Below, piece after piece: positions 9,486-18,623 of a stretch of DNA of 64,000 nucleotides. The stretch is from Dechloromonas agitata is5 (GTDB lineage: Bacteria > Pseudomonadota > Gammaproteobacteria > Burkholderiales > Rhodocyclaceae), in the NCBI RefSeq assembly GCF_000519045.1, contig NZ_KI912532.1, positions 434,001 to 498,000 of the forward strand, given 5' to 3'. The notes under the pieces were generated by a model. That model did no database searches. It saw only the letters and a program-made list of their open reading frames with translations, and was not told the origin of the DNA. The translations under genes were made by a program, and so were the position numbers. Within the stretch, counting starts at the first letter, position 1; every line of letters starts with the position of its first letter.

Positions 9486-10636
9486 CAGTCCTTGATGCCG
9501 ATGGCGGCGCGGGCGGCCAGCGCGGACTTCTGCACTTGCTCGGCGTTGTCGCCGATCACCGTGAAGTGGCCCATCTTGCGGCCCGGGCGGGCGTGGTGCT
9601 TGCCGTAGAGATGCAGCTTCAGGTTCGGGATGGCGTACAGCTTGGCCCAGTCCGGCTCGCGGTAGGTGTCGCCGTCGTACCACAGGTCGCCCAGCAGGTT
9701 GACCATGACCGACGCCGAATGCGCCCGCGGTTCGCCGAGCGGCAAGCCGCACAGGGCGCGCACCTGCTGCTCGAACTGGTTGGTGACGCAGGCGTCGAGC
9801 GTGTAGTGGCCGCTGTTGTGCGGGCGCGGCGCCATTTCGTTGACGATCAGCTGGCCGCGGCTGACGAAGAACTCGACGCCCATGGTGCCGATGTAGCCGA
9901 GTTTTTCGGCGATGCGGGCGGCGACGTCCTCGGCGTCGCTCTTGACGCAGCCGGTGGTGCGCGCCGGCACGATGGAGACATCGAGGATACCCTTGGTGTG
10001 CTGGTTTTCACCGGTCGGGAAGCAAGCCACCTGGCCGTTTTCGTCACGCGCCAGGACAACCGACACTTCGTAGTCGAGCGTCAGGCGCTGTTCCAGCACG
10101 CAATGCTCGCCCTTGAAATGGCCGAAAGCGATCAGGGCCTCTTCACGGTTATTCACCGTCGCCTGCCCCTTGCCATCGTAGCCGAAGCGGGCGACTTTCA
10201 GGATGGCCGGGAACAGGGACGCATCGGCCTTGCGGATATCGTCTTCGCAGTTGATCGCCGCGAAGGGACCGTGCGGGAAGCCGTTGTCGCGCAGGAAGGA
10301 CTTTTCGGCGATGCGGTTCTGGCAAACGGCCACCGCCGCCGCGTGCGGGCGCACCGGCACGAACTTGGCCAGGTAGTCCAGCGTATCGGCCGGGACGTTC
10401 TCGAATTCGGTCGTGATCGCTGCGCAACCGGCCGCAAACTCGTCGAGGGCGGCATAGTCGTTGTAATCGACGCAGAAATGGCGCTCGGCGATCTGGCCGG
10501 CCGGGCTGTTCTTGTCCGGATCGAGTACCCAGACCTGATAGCCCATTTCGTGGGCGGCGGAAACGAAGAAGCGGCCAAGCTGGCCGCCACCGAGCATGCC
10601 CAGCGTGGCGGGCGGAAGAATCATGGTTTTGCTCAA
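9485..10636 (-). CDS. purK: N5-carboxyaminoimidazole ribonucleotide synthase
   Basis: ATP-grasp enzyme of purine synthesis that carboxylates AIR to N5-CAIR. 383 residues; N-terminal GMLGGGQLGRF nucleotide-binding motif, ATP-grasp core with ILKVARFGYDGKGQ, and EMAPRPHNSGH near residue 270. The start is a TTG at 10636 with GAGG eight bases upstream; an ATG four codons later (10624) has no clear Shine-Dalgarno. It lies 55 bases after purE, whose product converts N5-CAIR to CAIR, so two consecutive steps are encoded together. Confidence 0.95.
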   Translation of the reverse strand: MSKTMILPPATLGMLGGGQLGRFFVSAAHEMGYQVWVLDPDKNSPAGQIAERHFCVDYNDYAALDEFAAGCAAITTEFENVPADTLDYLAKFVPVRPHAAAVAVCQNRIAEKSFLRDNGFPHGPFAAINCEDDIRKADASLFPAILKVARFGYDGKGQATVNNREEALIAFGHFKGEHCVLEQRLTLDYEVSVVLARDENGQVACFPTGENQHTKGILDVSIVPARTTGCVKSDAEDVAARIAEKLGYIGTMGVEFFVSRGQLIVNEMAPRPHNSGHYTLDACVTNQFEQQVRALCGLPLGEPRAHSASVMVNLLGDLWYDGDTYREPDWAKLYAIPNLKLHLYGKHHARPGRKMGHFTVIGDNAEQVQKSALAARAAIGIKD

Positions 10637-10691
10637 GACAGTGACCTCATCGGCGCAGCATGATTAAAGGTGGTCGCAATGGGCGACCTGA

Positions 10692-11192
10692 TCATACTTC
10701 CGGCAGCTTCATGGCCAAGACCTTCTCGGTCTGGGCCTGGCGGAAAGCCTGCAATTTCTCGTTCAATGCCGGATTCTCGTTGGCCAGCATGGCGACAGCG
10801 AACAACGCGGCATTGGCGGCGCCGGCTTCACCGATGGCAAAGGTGGCGACCGGGATACCCTTCGGCATCTGCACGATGGAATGCAGCGAATCGACGCCGG
10901 ACAGTGCCTTGGACTGGACCGGCACGCCGAGCACCGGCACGGTGGTCTTGGCGGCCAGCATGCCCGGCAGGTGGGCGGCACCGCCGGCCCCGGCGATGAT
11001 CGCCTTGAGGCCGCGCTCGCCGGCCATGGCGGCGTAGTCGAACAACAGGTCCGGGGTGCGGTGGGCGGAGACGACGCGGGCCTCGAAGGGCACGCCGAAT
11101 TCCTTGAGGATGACGGCGGCGGCCTGCATGGTCGGCCAGTCGGAATCGGAGCCCATGACGACCCCGATGAGCGGTTGGTGAGCAGCGTTCAT
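10692..11192 (-). CDS. purE: N5-carboxyaminoimidazole ribonucleotide mutase
   Basis: 166-residue class I PurE that shifts the carboxyl group of N5-CAIR to give CAIR. Seen motifs are GSDSDWPTM near the N-terminus, SAHRTPDLL, and [13 protein letters not shown], which form the nucleotide and CO2 pocket. Its ATG follows the folD stop without any gap (TAA then ATG at 11190-11195), so it is likely coupled to folD translation. Confidence 0.96.
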   Translation of the reverse strand: MNAAHQPLIGVVMGSDSDWPTMQAAAVILKEFGVPFEARVVSAHRTPDLLFDYAAMAGERGLKAIIAGAGGAAHLPGMLAAKTTVPVLGVPVQSKALSGVDSLHSIVQMPKGIPVATFAIGEAGAANAALFAVAMLANENPALNEKLQAFRQAQTEKVLAMKLPEV

Positions 11193-12050
11193 TTAGCGGA
11201 TTCCTGCCTTGCGTTCGGCGGCCTCGATGGTATTGGCCAGCAGCATGGTGATGGTCATCGGGCCGACGCCGCCCGGCACCGGGGTGATCTGGCCGGCGAC
11301 GTTCAGGCAGTCCTCGTAATCGACGTCACCGCACAGCTTGCCGTCCGGCAGGCGGTTGATGCCGACATCGATGACCACAGCGCCCGGCTTGATCATGTCG
11401 CCCTTGACGAACTTCGGCTTGCCGACCGCGGCGACGACGATGTCGGCGCGCTGGGTGTGGAACTTCAGGTCGCGGGTCTTGGAATGGCAGACGGTGACGG
11501 TGGCGCCGGCGTTGATCAGCAGCATCGCCATCGGCTTGCCGACGATATTGGAGCGGCCGATGACGACGGCTTCCTGGCCGGTCAGGTCAACGTTGCCCTT
11601 CTCGAACATCTTCATGACGCCGTACGGGGTGCACGGGATGAAGCGTGGCGAGCCTTGCGACAGGGCGCCGACGTTCTCGGCATGGAAGCCGTCAACGTCC
11701 TTCTCGGCCGAGATGGCTTCGAGCACCTTCTCTTCGTCGAAATGCTTCGGCAAGGGCAATTGCACCAGAATGCCGTGGATGGACGGGTCGGCATTCAGTT
11801 CGGCGATCTTGTCGAGGACGACCTGCTGGTCGACATCACGGTCGTATACGATCTTTTCGGAGTGCATGCCGATGGCCAGGCAACCGTTGACCTTGTTCTT
11901 CACGTACACCTGGGAAGCCGGGTCTTCGCCGACCAGAATGACCACCAGGCCGGGCTTGTGGCCCTTGGCGGTGAGTGCCTCCACGCGGGTCTTGAAGCTT
12001 TGGCGCAGCTCTTCTGCCAGCGCCTTGCCGTCGATAATTTGTGCCGTCAT
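11193..12050 (-). CDS. folD: Methylenetetrahydrofolate dehydrogenase/methenyltetrahydrofolate cyclohydrolase
   Basis: A 285-residue bifunctional enzyme producing 10-formyl-THF for purine synthesis. It has YVKNK near residue 50 with the catalytic Lys, [10 protein letters not shown], the NADP-binding segment [13 protein letters not shown], and [11 protein letters not shown] near the C-terminus. Start is ATG at 12050; an in-frame ATG four codons upstream (12062) has a poorer context. Grouping with purE and purK fits the need for formyl-folate in purine synthesis. Confidence 0.95.
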   Translation of the reverse strand: MTAQIIDGKALAEELRQSFKTRVEALTAKGHKPGLVVILVGEDPASQVYVKNKVNGCLAIGMHSEKIVYDRDVDQQVVLDKIAELNADPSIHGILVQLPLPKHFDEEKVLEAISAEKDVDGFHAENVGALSQGSPRFIPCTPYGVMKMFEKGNVDLTGQEAVVIGRSNIVGKPMAMLLINAGATVTVCHSKTRDLKFHTQRADIVVAAVGKPKFVKGDMIKPGAVVIDVGINRLPDGKLCGDVDYEDCLNVAGQITPVPGGVGPMTITMLLANTIEAAERKAGIR

Positions 12051-12123
12051 CGTCGCATCCATCAAAAAGAAAACGGGAAAGGCAACTGCCTTTCCCCTTG
12101 ATTTGGCGCGAATTTTATCAGAA

Positions 12124-12735
12124 TCAGGCGGTCGCTGCCTGCGCCTCGCCAACGGCGGCACGACCGGCCGCAAAAGCTTGCCGGTTCAGCGCCACCATCT
12201 TCTCGCCCTTCCGCTGGAAACGCTTGAGCACACAGGCCAGCAGTTCATCGGCACCGAACGGCAGGTGATCGGCAATGGCGCCGAGCATCACCGTATTGCC
12301 CAGGCGGATGTCGCCCAGGCCCTGCGCGATGGTCGTCGCGTCGAAAGCGACCACCTGGGTGCCGGCCGCCTTCATGTCGGCCACCGGATCGGCCGGGTAA
12401 TCAAACAGGCCGAGCTCGACGATGGGTGGCACGAAGCGCGAATCATTGACCAGCGCGATCGCCCCGGGGCGCAGCATGTGCTGCCAGCGCAGCCCCTCCG
12501 CCGCCTCGAAGGCGAGCAAGACGTCGGCCGTACCCGGCGCGATCTGCGGCGACAACACCCTGGGGCCAAAGCGCAGATGCGACGACACGACACCGCCGCG
12601 CTGCGCCATGCCGGCGACCTCGGTCTTCTTGGCATCGTGGCCGAGCGCGATGGCGGCCTCGGCGAGGATTTCGGTCGCCGTCATGACCCCCTGGCCGCCG
12701 ATACCGACAACGAGAATATTGGTCACCTTGCTCAT
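12124..12735 (-). CDS. iorB: Indolepyruvate:ferredoxin oxidoreductase, beta subunit
   Basis: 203-residue gamma-type domain of a 2-oxoacid:ferredoxin oxidoreductase, beginning [19 protein letters not shown] with the glycine-rich loop seen in this subunit, and [16 protein letters not shown] further in. Together with IorA it oxidatively decarboxylates aryl-pyruvates from aromatic amino acids to aryl-acetyl-CoA and reduces ferredoxin. The ATG overlaps the iorA stop by four bases (ATGA at 12732-12735). Confidence 0.93.
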   Translation of the reverse strand: MSKVTNILVVGIGGQGVMTATEILAEAAIALGHDAKKTEVAGMAQRGGVVSSHLRFGPRVLSPQIAPGTADVLLAFEAAEGLRWQHMLRPGAIALVNDSRFVPPIVELGLFDYPADPVADMKAAGTQVVAFDATTIAQGLGDIRLGNTVMLGAIADHLPFGADELLACVLKRFQRKGEKMVALNRQAFAAGRAAVGEAQAATA

Positions 12736-14612
12736 GCCGAACACCCTTCCTTGGACACCAGCTTGATCGGCGACACTGGCGCGTAATGCACGATGGCGCC
12801 CGGGGCACAGGGCTGGACACACAACGTGCAGCCGGTGCACACCGACGACTCGATGCGCACGAAGGCCAGATCGACTTCGCGGCCACTCGGCTTGACTTCC
12901 TTGGCGCGCCGCGTGACGTGGATGGCCGGGCAGCCGACATCCAGGCAGTTGCCGCAACCGGTGCACTTGTCCTCGATGACCTCGAAGGGCTTCAGCTTGT
13001 GGTAGTCCTTGATCAGCACGCAGGGCTGGTCGGTGATGATGACCGAGACATCCGGCACCTTGACCTCCTCGCGGATGGTCTTGAACAAAGTCGGCAACTC
13101 GTAGGGATTGACGACGTGGATGCGCTCCTTCTTGACGCCGAGCGCCTCGACCAGCTTGGCGAAATCGACGCGCGGCGCCTCCTCGCCATAGATATCGCGA
13201 CCGTTGCCCGGGTTGTCCTGGCCGCCGGTCATGCCGACGGCCCGGTTGTCGAGCAGCATGACCGTGACGTTGGCCTTGTTGTAGACCATGTCGAGCAGGC
13301 CCTGCATGCCCATGTGCAGGAAGGTCGAATCACCGATCACGGCGACGATGCGCTTGTCCTTGTCGGATTCGCCGCGCCCCTTGTCCATGCCCAGGGCAAC
13401 ACCCATCGAGGCCCCCATCGACACACAGGTGTCCATCGCCTGCCACGGATGGCCGGCGCCCAGCGTGTAGCAGCCGATGTCGCCGGCGATGTTCAGGTTG
13501 CGCACCTGCGACAGCGTGTAATAGACGCCCAGGTGAGGGCAAGCCACGCACATGGTCGGCGGCCGCGGGAAAATCTGGGCCGGACGGACAACCGGACCGG
13601 CCTCCTCGACCGGCTCGCCGAGCAGGCGGGCGACGGCCGGCTTGAGCACCGGGGGCGCCAGTTCGCCCTGCAGCGGCAGGATTTCCTTGCCGAGCAGGGC
13701 AATGCCCTGCGCTTTCAATTCCGTCTCGACCAACGGCTCGACTTCCTCGACGACCACGACCTGATCGGCCAGGGCCGCCAGTTCGCGGCATTTCTCGAAG
13801 GGCAACGGCCAGGACAAGCCGAGTTTGAGCACCGGCGCATCAGGGAAGACCTCCTTGACGTGCATGTAAGCCGGACCGGAGGTGATGAAGCCAACCCGGC
13901 GATCGCTACCCGGTTCGATGACGTTCCAGGCCGACTGCTCGGCTTCGGCGCGCAAGGCCTTGTCGCGCTGGAACATCAGCGGAATACGCTTGCCGGCATT
14001 GCCGGGCACCATCACGAAGCGCGACGGATCCTTCTGGAAACCGGCCCCCACCCGCGACAGACGCTCGCCAACGGTGACCAGGCCCTTGACGTGGTTGATG
14101 CGCGTCGTCATGCGCAGGATGACCGGCACCTGGAACTTTTCCGACAACGTGTAGGCGGCGAGCGTCATCGCGTAGGCTTCCTGCGAATCGGCCGGCTCGA
14201 ACACCGGCACATGGGCGAAACGCCCCCAGTAGCGCGAATCCTGCTCGTTCTGCGAGGAAGACAGGCCGACGTCGTCGGCAATGGCGATGACCAGGCCGCC
14301 GATCACGCCGGTCAGGGTCAGAGTCATCAGCGCATCGGAGGCGACGTTCATGCCGACGTGCTTCATGCAACAGAAGGCGCGCGAGCCGGCATAGGCCGCC
14401 CCAATGGCAACTTCCAGCGATACTTTCTCGTTCACCGACCACTCGGCATAGACATCCGGGTAGGTGGACAGCACTTCCAGCATTTCGGTAGCCGGCGTAC
14501 CGGGATAGGCGGCGGCGACCTTGACCCCGGCCTCCCAGACGGCGCGGGCGACCGCCTCGTTGCCGGACATTAGTAACCGGCTGGCTGCCGGCGCGGGCAT
14601 GACTGCCGCCAT
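12732..14612 (-). CDS. iorA: Indolepyruvate:ferredoxin oxidoreductase, alpha subunit
   Basis: A 626-residue subunit. The N-terminal pyrimidine domain has AAAYPGTPATEMLE, the middle has the ThDP-binding segment GDSTFLHMGMQGLLDMVYN with the metal-binding NRAVGMTGGQDNPG, and the C-terminus has two ferredoxin motifs, CTGCGNCLDVGCP and CTGCTLCVQPCAPG, giving sites for two 4Fe-4S clusters. Start is ATG at 14612 with AAGGAG six bases upstream. The shared iorAB unit faces away from the norEF-like pair. Confidence 0.95.
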   Translation of the reverse strand: MAAVMPAPAASRLLMSGNEAVARAVWEAGVKVAAAYPGTPATEMLEVLSTYPDVYAEWSVNEKVSLEVAIGAAYAGSRAFCCMKHVGMNVASDALMTLTLTGVIGGLVIAIADDVGLSSSQNEQDSRYWGRFAHVPVFEPADSQEAYAMTLAAYTLSEKFQVPVILRMTTRINHVKGLVTVGERLSRVGAGFQKDPSRFVMVPGNAGKRIPLMFQRDKALRAEAEQSAWNVIEPGSDRRVGFITSGPAYMHVKEVFPDAPVLKLGLSWPLPFEKCRELAALADQVVVVEEVEPLVETELKAQGIALLGKEILPLQGELAPPVLKPAVARLLGEPVEEAGPVVRPAQIFPRPPTMCVACPHLGVYYTLSQVRNLNIAGDIGCYTLGAGHPWQAMDTCVSMGASMGVALGMDKGRGESDKDKRIVAVIGDSTFLHMGMQGLLDMVYNKANVTVMLLDNRAVGMTGGQDNPGNGRDIYGEEAPRVDFAKLVEALGVKKERIHVVNPYELPTLFKTIREEVKVPDVSVIITDQPCVLIKDYHKLKPFEVIEDKCTGCGNCLDVGCPAIHVTRRAKEVKPSGREVDLAFVRIESSVCTGCTLCVQPCAPGAIVHYAPVSPIKLVSKEGCSA

Positions 14613-14728
14613 ATCGACTCCTTGAATGCGCGATGCGAAACCCATGATTCTATGAAGGTTTCTCCACCCGCAATTTGATACAGCGCAACTCGATAACACT
14701 TTCATTTGGTGTCACATACAGCAGTCGA

Positions 14729-14742
14729 TTGATGGACATCAA
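14729..14742 (+). promoter_or_regulatory. FNR/DNR-type binding site upstream of norEF-like genes
   Basis: TTGATGGACATCAA is a perfect match to the FNR/DNR consensus TTGAT-N4-ATCAA. Its centre at 14735.5 would sit at -41.5 if transcription starts near 14777, and AACAAT at 14765-14770 is in the right place for a -10 element. This is the class II activator geometry and predicts anaerobic or nitric-oxide-responsive expression of the genes at 14797-15695. Confidence 0.75.
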
Positions 14743-14796
14743 TGCCTTGCCAGACACCACGGCAAACAATGCCGACATTCCCTCCGCCGTACCGCC

Positions 14797-15396
14797 ATGA
14801 CCACCGCCACCCTCGAACAAGCTCCGCCCCCCGCCGACAACGCCCGGCGCATTCCCGGCAACAAAGGGATCTGGGTCGGCATCACCTGCGAGTTCGTCGA
14901 GTTCGCCGTGCTTTTCGCGGTTTATTTCATCGCCCGCGCCCATTTCCCTGAAGCCTTCCATGAAGGTGCCCAGCGCCTGAACCTGCTGGCCGGCACCGGC
15001 ATCACGCTGCTCATGATCACCAGCAGCTACTGCATCGCCTGCTCGGTCAATGCCATCCGCCAGGACAAGCACCGCGCCGCAGTGCTCTGGCTGGTCGCCG
15101 GACTGGTCATCGCCCTCGGCTACCCGGTGGCCAAGGTGCTGGAAATCGACTGGAACCTGGCGCACGGCATCAACGGCGAGTCGGGCATCTTCTTCACTGT
15201 CTATTACTACCTGACCTTCAACCACCTGGTGCATGCCACCTGGGGCATCCTCGGCATTCTCTGGGTCCTCGCCCGCCTGCTCTTCCACGGCTACACCGCC
15301 GAGGACTACGTCGGCCTGGAGGCGCTGGCCAGCTACTGGCACGCCACCGACATCATCTGGCTGGTCATCTATCCCTTCTTCTACGTCCTCGCCTAA
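14797..15396 (+). CDS. NorE-like cytochrome c oxidase subunit III family protein
   Basis: 199 residues with about five membrane helices, the fold of cytochrome oxidase subunit III (GIWVGITCEFVEFAVLFAVY, LTFNHLVHATWGILGILWV, ending WHATDIIWLVIYPFFYVLA). Such short subunit III proteins are found as NorE in denitrifiers, where they help nitric oxide reductase. No norB or norC is in the window. An FNR/DNR box lies 55 bases upstream, consistent with a denitrification role. The small gene at 15399 follows after two bases. It could instead belong to another haem-copper oxidase. Confidence 0.8.
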   Translation: MTTATLEQAPPPADNARRIPGNKGIWVGITCEFVEFAVLFAVYFIARAHFPEAFHEGAQRLNLLAGTGITLLMITSSYCIACSVNAIRQDKHRAAVLWLVAGLVIALGYPVAKVLEIDWNLAHGINGESGIFFTVYYYLTFNHLVHATWGILGILWVLARLLFHGYTAEDYVGLEALASYWHATDIIWLVIYPFFYVLA

Positions 15397-15398
15397 CC

Positions 15399-15695
15399 AT
15401 GCCCGCCGCCAAGGATCATTTCCCCCTGCTCACCGCCGCCTGGCTGGCCCTGGTCGCCCTGACCCTGCTCAGCCTCGGCCTGTCGGAATGGGCCCGCGAC
15501 CTGGCCTGGTTCCCGCTGGTCGTCGCCGCCATCATGTGGCTCAAGGGCGCCCTGATCGCCCGCTGCTTCATCGAGACGCACATCGCGCATCCCTTCATCG
15601 CCCGCGTCGTCCAGATCTTCATCGCCATCGCGCCGATCGCCCTGGTCATCACCGCCTTCTTCGGCGCTACCGTGGCCCGCTGGGCCACCCTCTGA
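15399..15695 (+). CDS. NorF-like small membrane protein (cytochrome c oxidase subunit IV family)
   Basis: 98 residues with three predicted membrane helices (about 11-28, 34-56 and 68-90) and a conserved-looking MWLKGALIARCFIE. Size and position directly behind a NorE-like gene match NorF, a small protein associated with nitric oxide reductase in denitrifiers. Two bases separate it from the upstream stop, so it depends on the same FNR-controlled transcript. Confidence 0.75.
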   Translation: MPAAKDHFPLLTAAWLALVALTLLSLGLSEWARDLAWFPLVVAAIMWLKGALIARCFIETHIAHPFIARVVQIFIAIAPIALVITAFFGATVARWATL

Positions 15696-15789
15696 CCCCG
15701 ACATCCCCTATTTGACGGCTGCCCTTTCGGGCCAGCCGCGGGCCGGGTTTTCCCTGATCGGAAGAACCCGAAAAATCCTGCTATCGTTA

Positions 15790-15818
15790 TTGCACGATGT
15801 GAATTTTGTTTTTACAAT
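15790..15818 (+). promoter_or_regulatory. Sigma-70 promoter of the pyruvate dehydrogenase operon
   Basis: TTGCAC (15790-15795), a 17-base spacer and TACAAT (15813-15818) make a near-consensus sigma-70 promoter. The start site would be near 15825, giving a leader of about 100 bases before aceE. Confidence 0.75.
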
Positions 15819-15840
15819 GCGAAAAACGCATTAGGGAAAG

Positions 15841-15898
15841 TACGGGCTCGCGAACCGACCCGTAAGCAGCTAGAGTTGTTTTGCTCAACAGGCAAAAC
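15841..15898 (+). promoter_or_regulatory. Structured 5' leader of aceE: two hairpins
   Basis: Two stem-loops can be read in the leader. The first at 15841-15864 pairs TACGGG(c)TCG with CGACCCGTA around a five-base loop. The second at 15878-15898 pairs GTTTTGC with GCAAAAC around TCAACAG. Neither has a T-tract, so they are not terminators. They may influence mRNA stability or regulation; no known riboswitch class is recognised. Confidence 0.45.
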
Positions 15899-15926
15899 AG
15901 AATCAATACCAACCGTGGAGACAAAC

Positions 15927-18608
15927 ATGGCCAATCTGCCGAATGCACTGCCCGATCCTGCCGACACCGATCCGCAGGAAACCAGGGAATGGATCGATGC
16001 CCTCGAAGGCGTCATCAACGTCGAGGGCCCGACGCGGGCCCATTACCTGATCGAGAAAGTCATCGGCCAGGCCCGCCTGCAGGGGGTCGACATCCCCTAC
16101 TCGGCCAATACCGAATACATCAACACCATTCCGGTCGACCAGCAGCCCAAGTACCCGGGCAATGCCGACATGGAAATCAAGATCCACTCCTACATCCGCT
16201 GGAACGCCATGGCCATGGTCGTGCGCGCCAACAAGGACACCAACGTCGGCGGCCACATCGCCTCCTTCGCCTCCGCCGCCGCCCTGTACGACGTCGGCTT
16301 CTCGCATTTCTGGAAGAGCATCGACCATGACACCGGCGGCGACCTGATCTTCTTCCAGGGCCACTCGGTGCCGGGCGTCTATTCCCGCGCCTTCATGCTC
16401 GGCCGCCTGACCGAGGAGCAGATGGACAATTTCCGCCAGGAAACCGACGGCAAGGGCATTTCGTCCTACCCGCACCCCTGGCTGATGCCGGACTTCTGGC
16501 AGTTCCCGACCGTTTCGATGGGCCTCGGCCCGATCCAGGCCATCTACCAGGCCCGCTTCATGAAGTACCTCGCCTCGCGCGGCCTGATCGACGCCAAGAA
16601 AGCCGAGCAGCGCAAGGTCTGGGCCTTCCTCGGCGACGGCGAGACCGACGAGGTCGAGTCGCTCGGCGCCATCGGCATGGCCGGTCGCGAAAAGCTGGAC
16701 AACCTGATCTTCGTCATCAACTGCAACCTGCAGCGCCTCGACGGCCCGGTCCGCGGCAACGGCAAGATCATCCAGGAACTGGAAGCCGAGTTCCGCGGCG
16801 CCGGCTGGAACGTCGTCAAGCTGATCTGGGGCACGCACTGGGACGCCCTGTTCGCCCGCGACAAGAAGGGTATCCTGAAGCGCCGGATGATGGAATGCGT
16901 GGATGGCGAATACCAGACCTTCAAGGCCAAGAACGGCGCCTACGTCCGCGAGCATTTCTTCAACACGCCGGAACTGAAGGAACTGGTCGCCGACTGGACC
17001 GACGATGAAATCTGGCAACTGAACCGCGGCGGCCACGACCTGTTCAAGATCTTCGCCGCCTATGACCGCGCCGTGAAGCACAAGGGCCAGCCGACGCTGA
17101 TCCTGGCCAAGACCATCAAGGGCTTCGGCATGGGCCAGGCCGGCGAGGCGATGAACATTTCGCACCAGCAGAAGAAGATGGACATCCAGCAGATCGGCCG
17201 CTTCCGCGACCGCTTCAACCTGCCGGTACCGGACGACAAGCTGGGCGAACTGCCCTACCTGAAGTTCGCGGAAGATTCACCGGAATACCAGTACCTGCGC
17301 CAGCGCCGCATGGATCTTGGCGGTTTCCTGCCGAGCCGCCGCCGCAAGGCCGCACCGCTGGCCATCCCGGCACTCGACACCTACGCGGCCCTGTTGAAGG
17401 CTTCCGGCGAAGGCCGCGAGCTATCCACGACGATGGCCATCGTCCGCATCATGAACATGCTGCTGAAGGACAAGCAGGTCGGCAAGAACGTCGTGCCCAT
17501 CGTGCCGGACGAGTCCCGCACCTTCGGGATGGAAGGCATGTTCCGCGCCGTCGGCATCTGGAACCAGGAAGGCCAGAACTATGTACCGGAAGACCATGAC
17601 CAGCTGATGTTCTACAAGGAGTCGAAGACCGGCCAGGTGCTGCAGGAAGGCATCAACGAGGCCGGCGCGATGAGCGACTGGATCGCCGCCGCCACTTCGT
17701 ACTCCGTGCATGGCGTGCAGACCATCCCGTTCTATATCTGCTACTCGATGTTCGGCCTGCAGCGCACGCTGGATCTGGTCTGGGCGGCTGGCGACCAACG
17801 TGCCCGCGGTTTCCTGGTCGGCGGCACCGCCGGCCGCACGACACTAAACGGCGAAGGCCTGCAGCACGAAGACGGCCACAGCCTGATCCTGTCGCAACTG
17901 GTGCCGAACTGCGTTTCCTACGACCCGACCTTCCAGTACGAAGTCGCGGTCATCGTTCAGGACGGCATGCGCCGCATGTTCGCCGAGCAGGAAGACGTCT
18001 TCTACTACATCACCGTGATGAACGAGAACTACGAGCACCCCGACATGCCGGTGGGCGCCGAGGCCGACATCATCAAGGGCATGTACTCGTTCAAGAAGGG
18101 CGGCGAGGGCAAGCTGCGCGTGCAGCTGCTGGGTTCCGGCACCATCTTCCGCGAAGTCATCGCTGCCGCCGACCTGCTGAAGGCCGACTGGGGCGTCGAA
18201 GCCGACATCTGGGGCTGCCCGTCCTTCAACGAACTGGCCCGCGACGGCCAGGACACTGCCCGCTGGAACATGCTGCACCCGCTCGAAGCACCGAAGCTGT
18301 CGCATGTTGAGCAGAAGCTGGCCGGTGCCGAAGGCCCGGTGGTTGCCGCGACCGACTACATCAAGCTGTTCGCCGAGCAGATCCGCCCCTTCGTGAAGAA
18401 CACCTACGTCACGCTGGGCACCGACGGCTTCGGTCGTTCCGACACCCGCGAGAAGCTGCGCCACCACTTCGAAGTCGATCGCCACTGGGTCACCCTGGCT
18501 GCCCTGAAGGCGCTGGCTGACGAAGGCAAGATCGAGCGCGAGAAGGTCGCCGCCGCCCTGGTCAAGTACAACCTGGATCCGGCCAAGCCGAATCCGATGT
18601 CGGTTTAA
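15927..18608 (+). CDS. aceE: Pyruvate dehydrogenase E1 component (homodimeric type)
   Basis: An 893-residue thiamine-diphosphate enzyme that decarboxylates pyruvate and acetylates the E2 lipoyl groups. Length and sequence match the homodimeric AceE type of Gram-negative bacteria. The ThDP motif is visible as FLGDGETDEVES...NLIFVINCNLQ, and the first domain has SHFWKSIDHDTGGD. ATG at 15927 is preceded by GGAG; the frame is open further upstream but without homology. It is followed by aceF after 15 bases and lpdA, forming a complete PDH operon. Confidence 0.97.
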   Translation: MANLPNALPDPADTDPQETREWIDALEGVINVEGPTRAHYLIEKVIGQARLQGVDIPYSANTEYINTIPVDQQPKYPGNADMEIKIHSYIRWNAMAMVVRANKDTNVGGHIASFASAAALYDVGFSHFWKSIDHDTGGDLIFFQGHSVPGVYSRAFMLGRLTEEQMDNFRQETDGKGISSYPHPWLMPDFWQFPTVSMGLGPIQAIYQARFMKYLASRGLIDAKKAEQRKVWAFLGDGETDEVESLGAIGMAGREKLDNLIFVINCNLQRLDGPVRGNGKIIQELEAEFRGAGWNVVKLIWGTHWDALFARDKKGILKRRMMECVDGEYQTFKAKNGAYVREHFFNTPELKELVADWTDDEIWQLNRGGHDLFKIFAAYDRAVKHKGQPTLILAKTIKGFGMGQAGEAMNISHQQKKMDIQQIGRFRDRFNLPVPDDKLGELPYLKFAEDSPEYQYLRQRRMDLGGFLPSRRRKAAPLAIPALDTYAALLKASGEGRELSTTMAIVRIMNMLLKDKQVGKNVVPIVPDESRTFGMEGMFRAVGIWNQEGQNYVPEDHDQLMFYKESKTGQVLQEGINEAGAMSDWIAAATSYSVHGVQTIPFYICYSMFGLQRTLDLVWAAGDQRARGFLVGGTAGRTTLNGEGLQHEDGHSLILSQLVPNCVSYDPTFQYEVAVIVQDGMRRMFAEQEDVFYYITVMNENYEHPDMPVGAEADIIKGMYSFKKGGEGKLRVQLLGSGTIFREVIAAADLLKADWGVEADIWGCPSFNELARDGQDTARWNMLHPLEAPKLSHVEQKLAGAEGPVVAATDYIKLFAEQIRPFVKNTYVTLGTDGFGRSDTREKLRHHFEVDRHWVTLAALKALADEGKIEREKVAAALVKYNLDPAKPNPMSV

Positions 18609-18623
18609 GGAAGGGAGACGAAC

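Noticed and set aside
12786-14573. Plus-strand open frame of 595 codons opposite iorA
   Set aside because: Shadow of iorA, with the His/Asp/Arg/Gln-rich composition expected of an antisense frame in high-GC DNA.
15717-15737. Hairpin GGCTGCCC/GGGCCAGCC after the norF-like gene as a terminator
   Set aside because: The stem is bulged and the T-run comes only after a further GC-rich stretch, so it is too weak to call.
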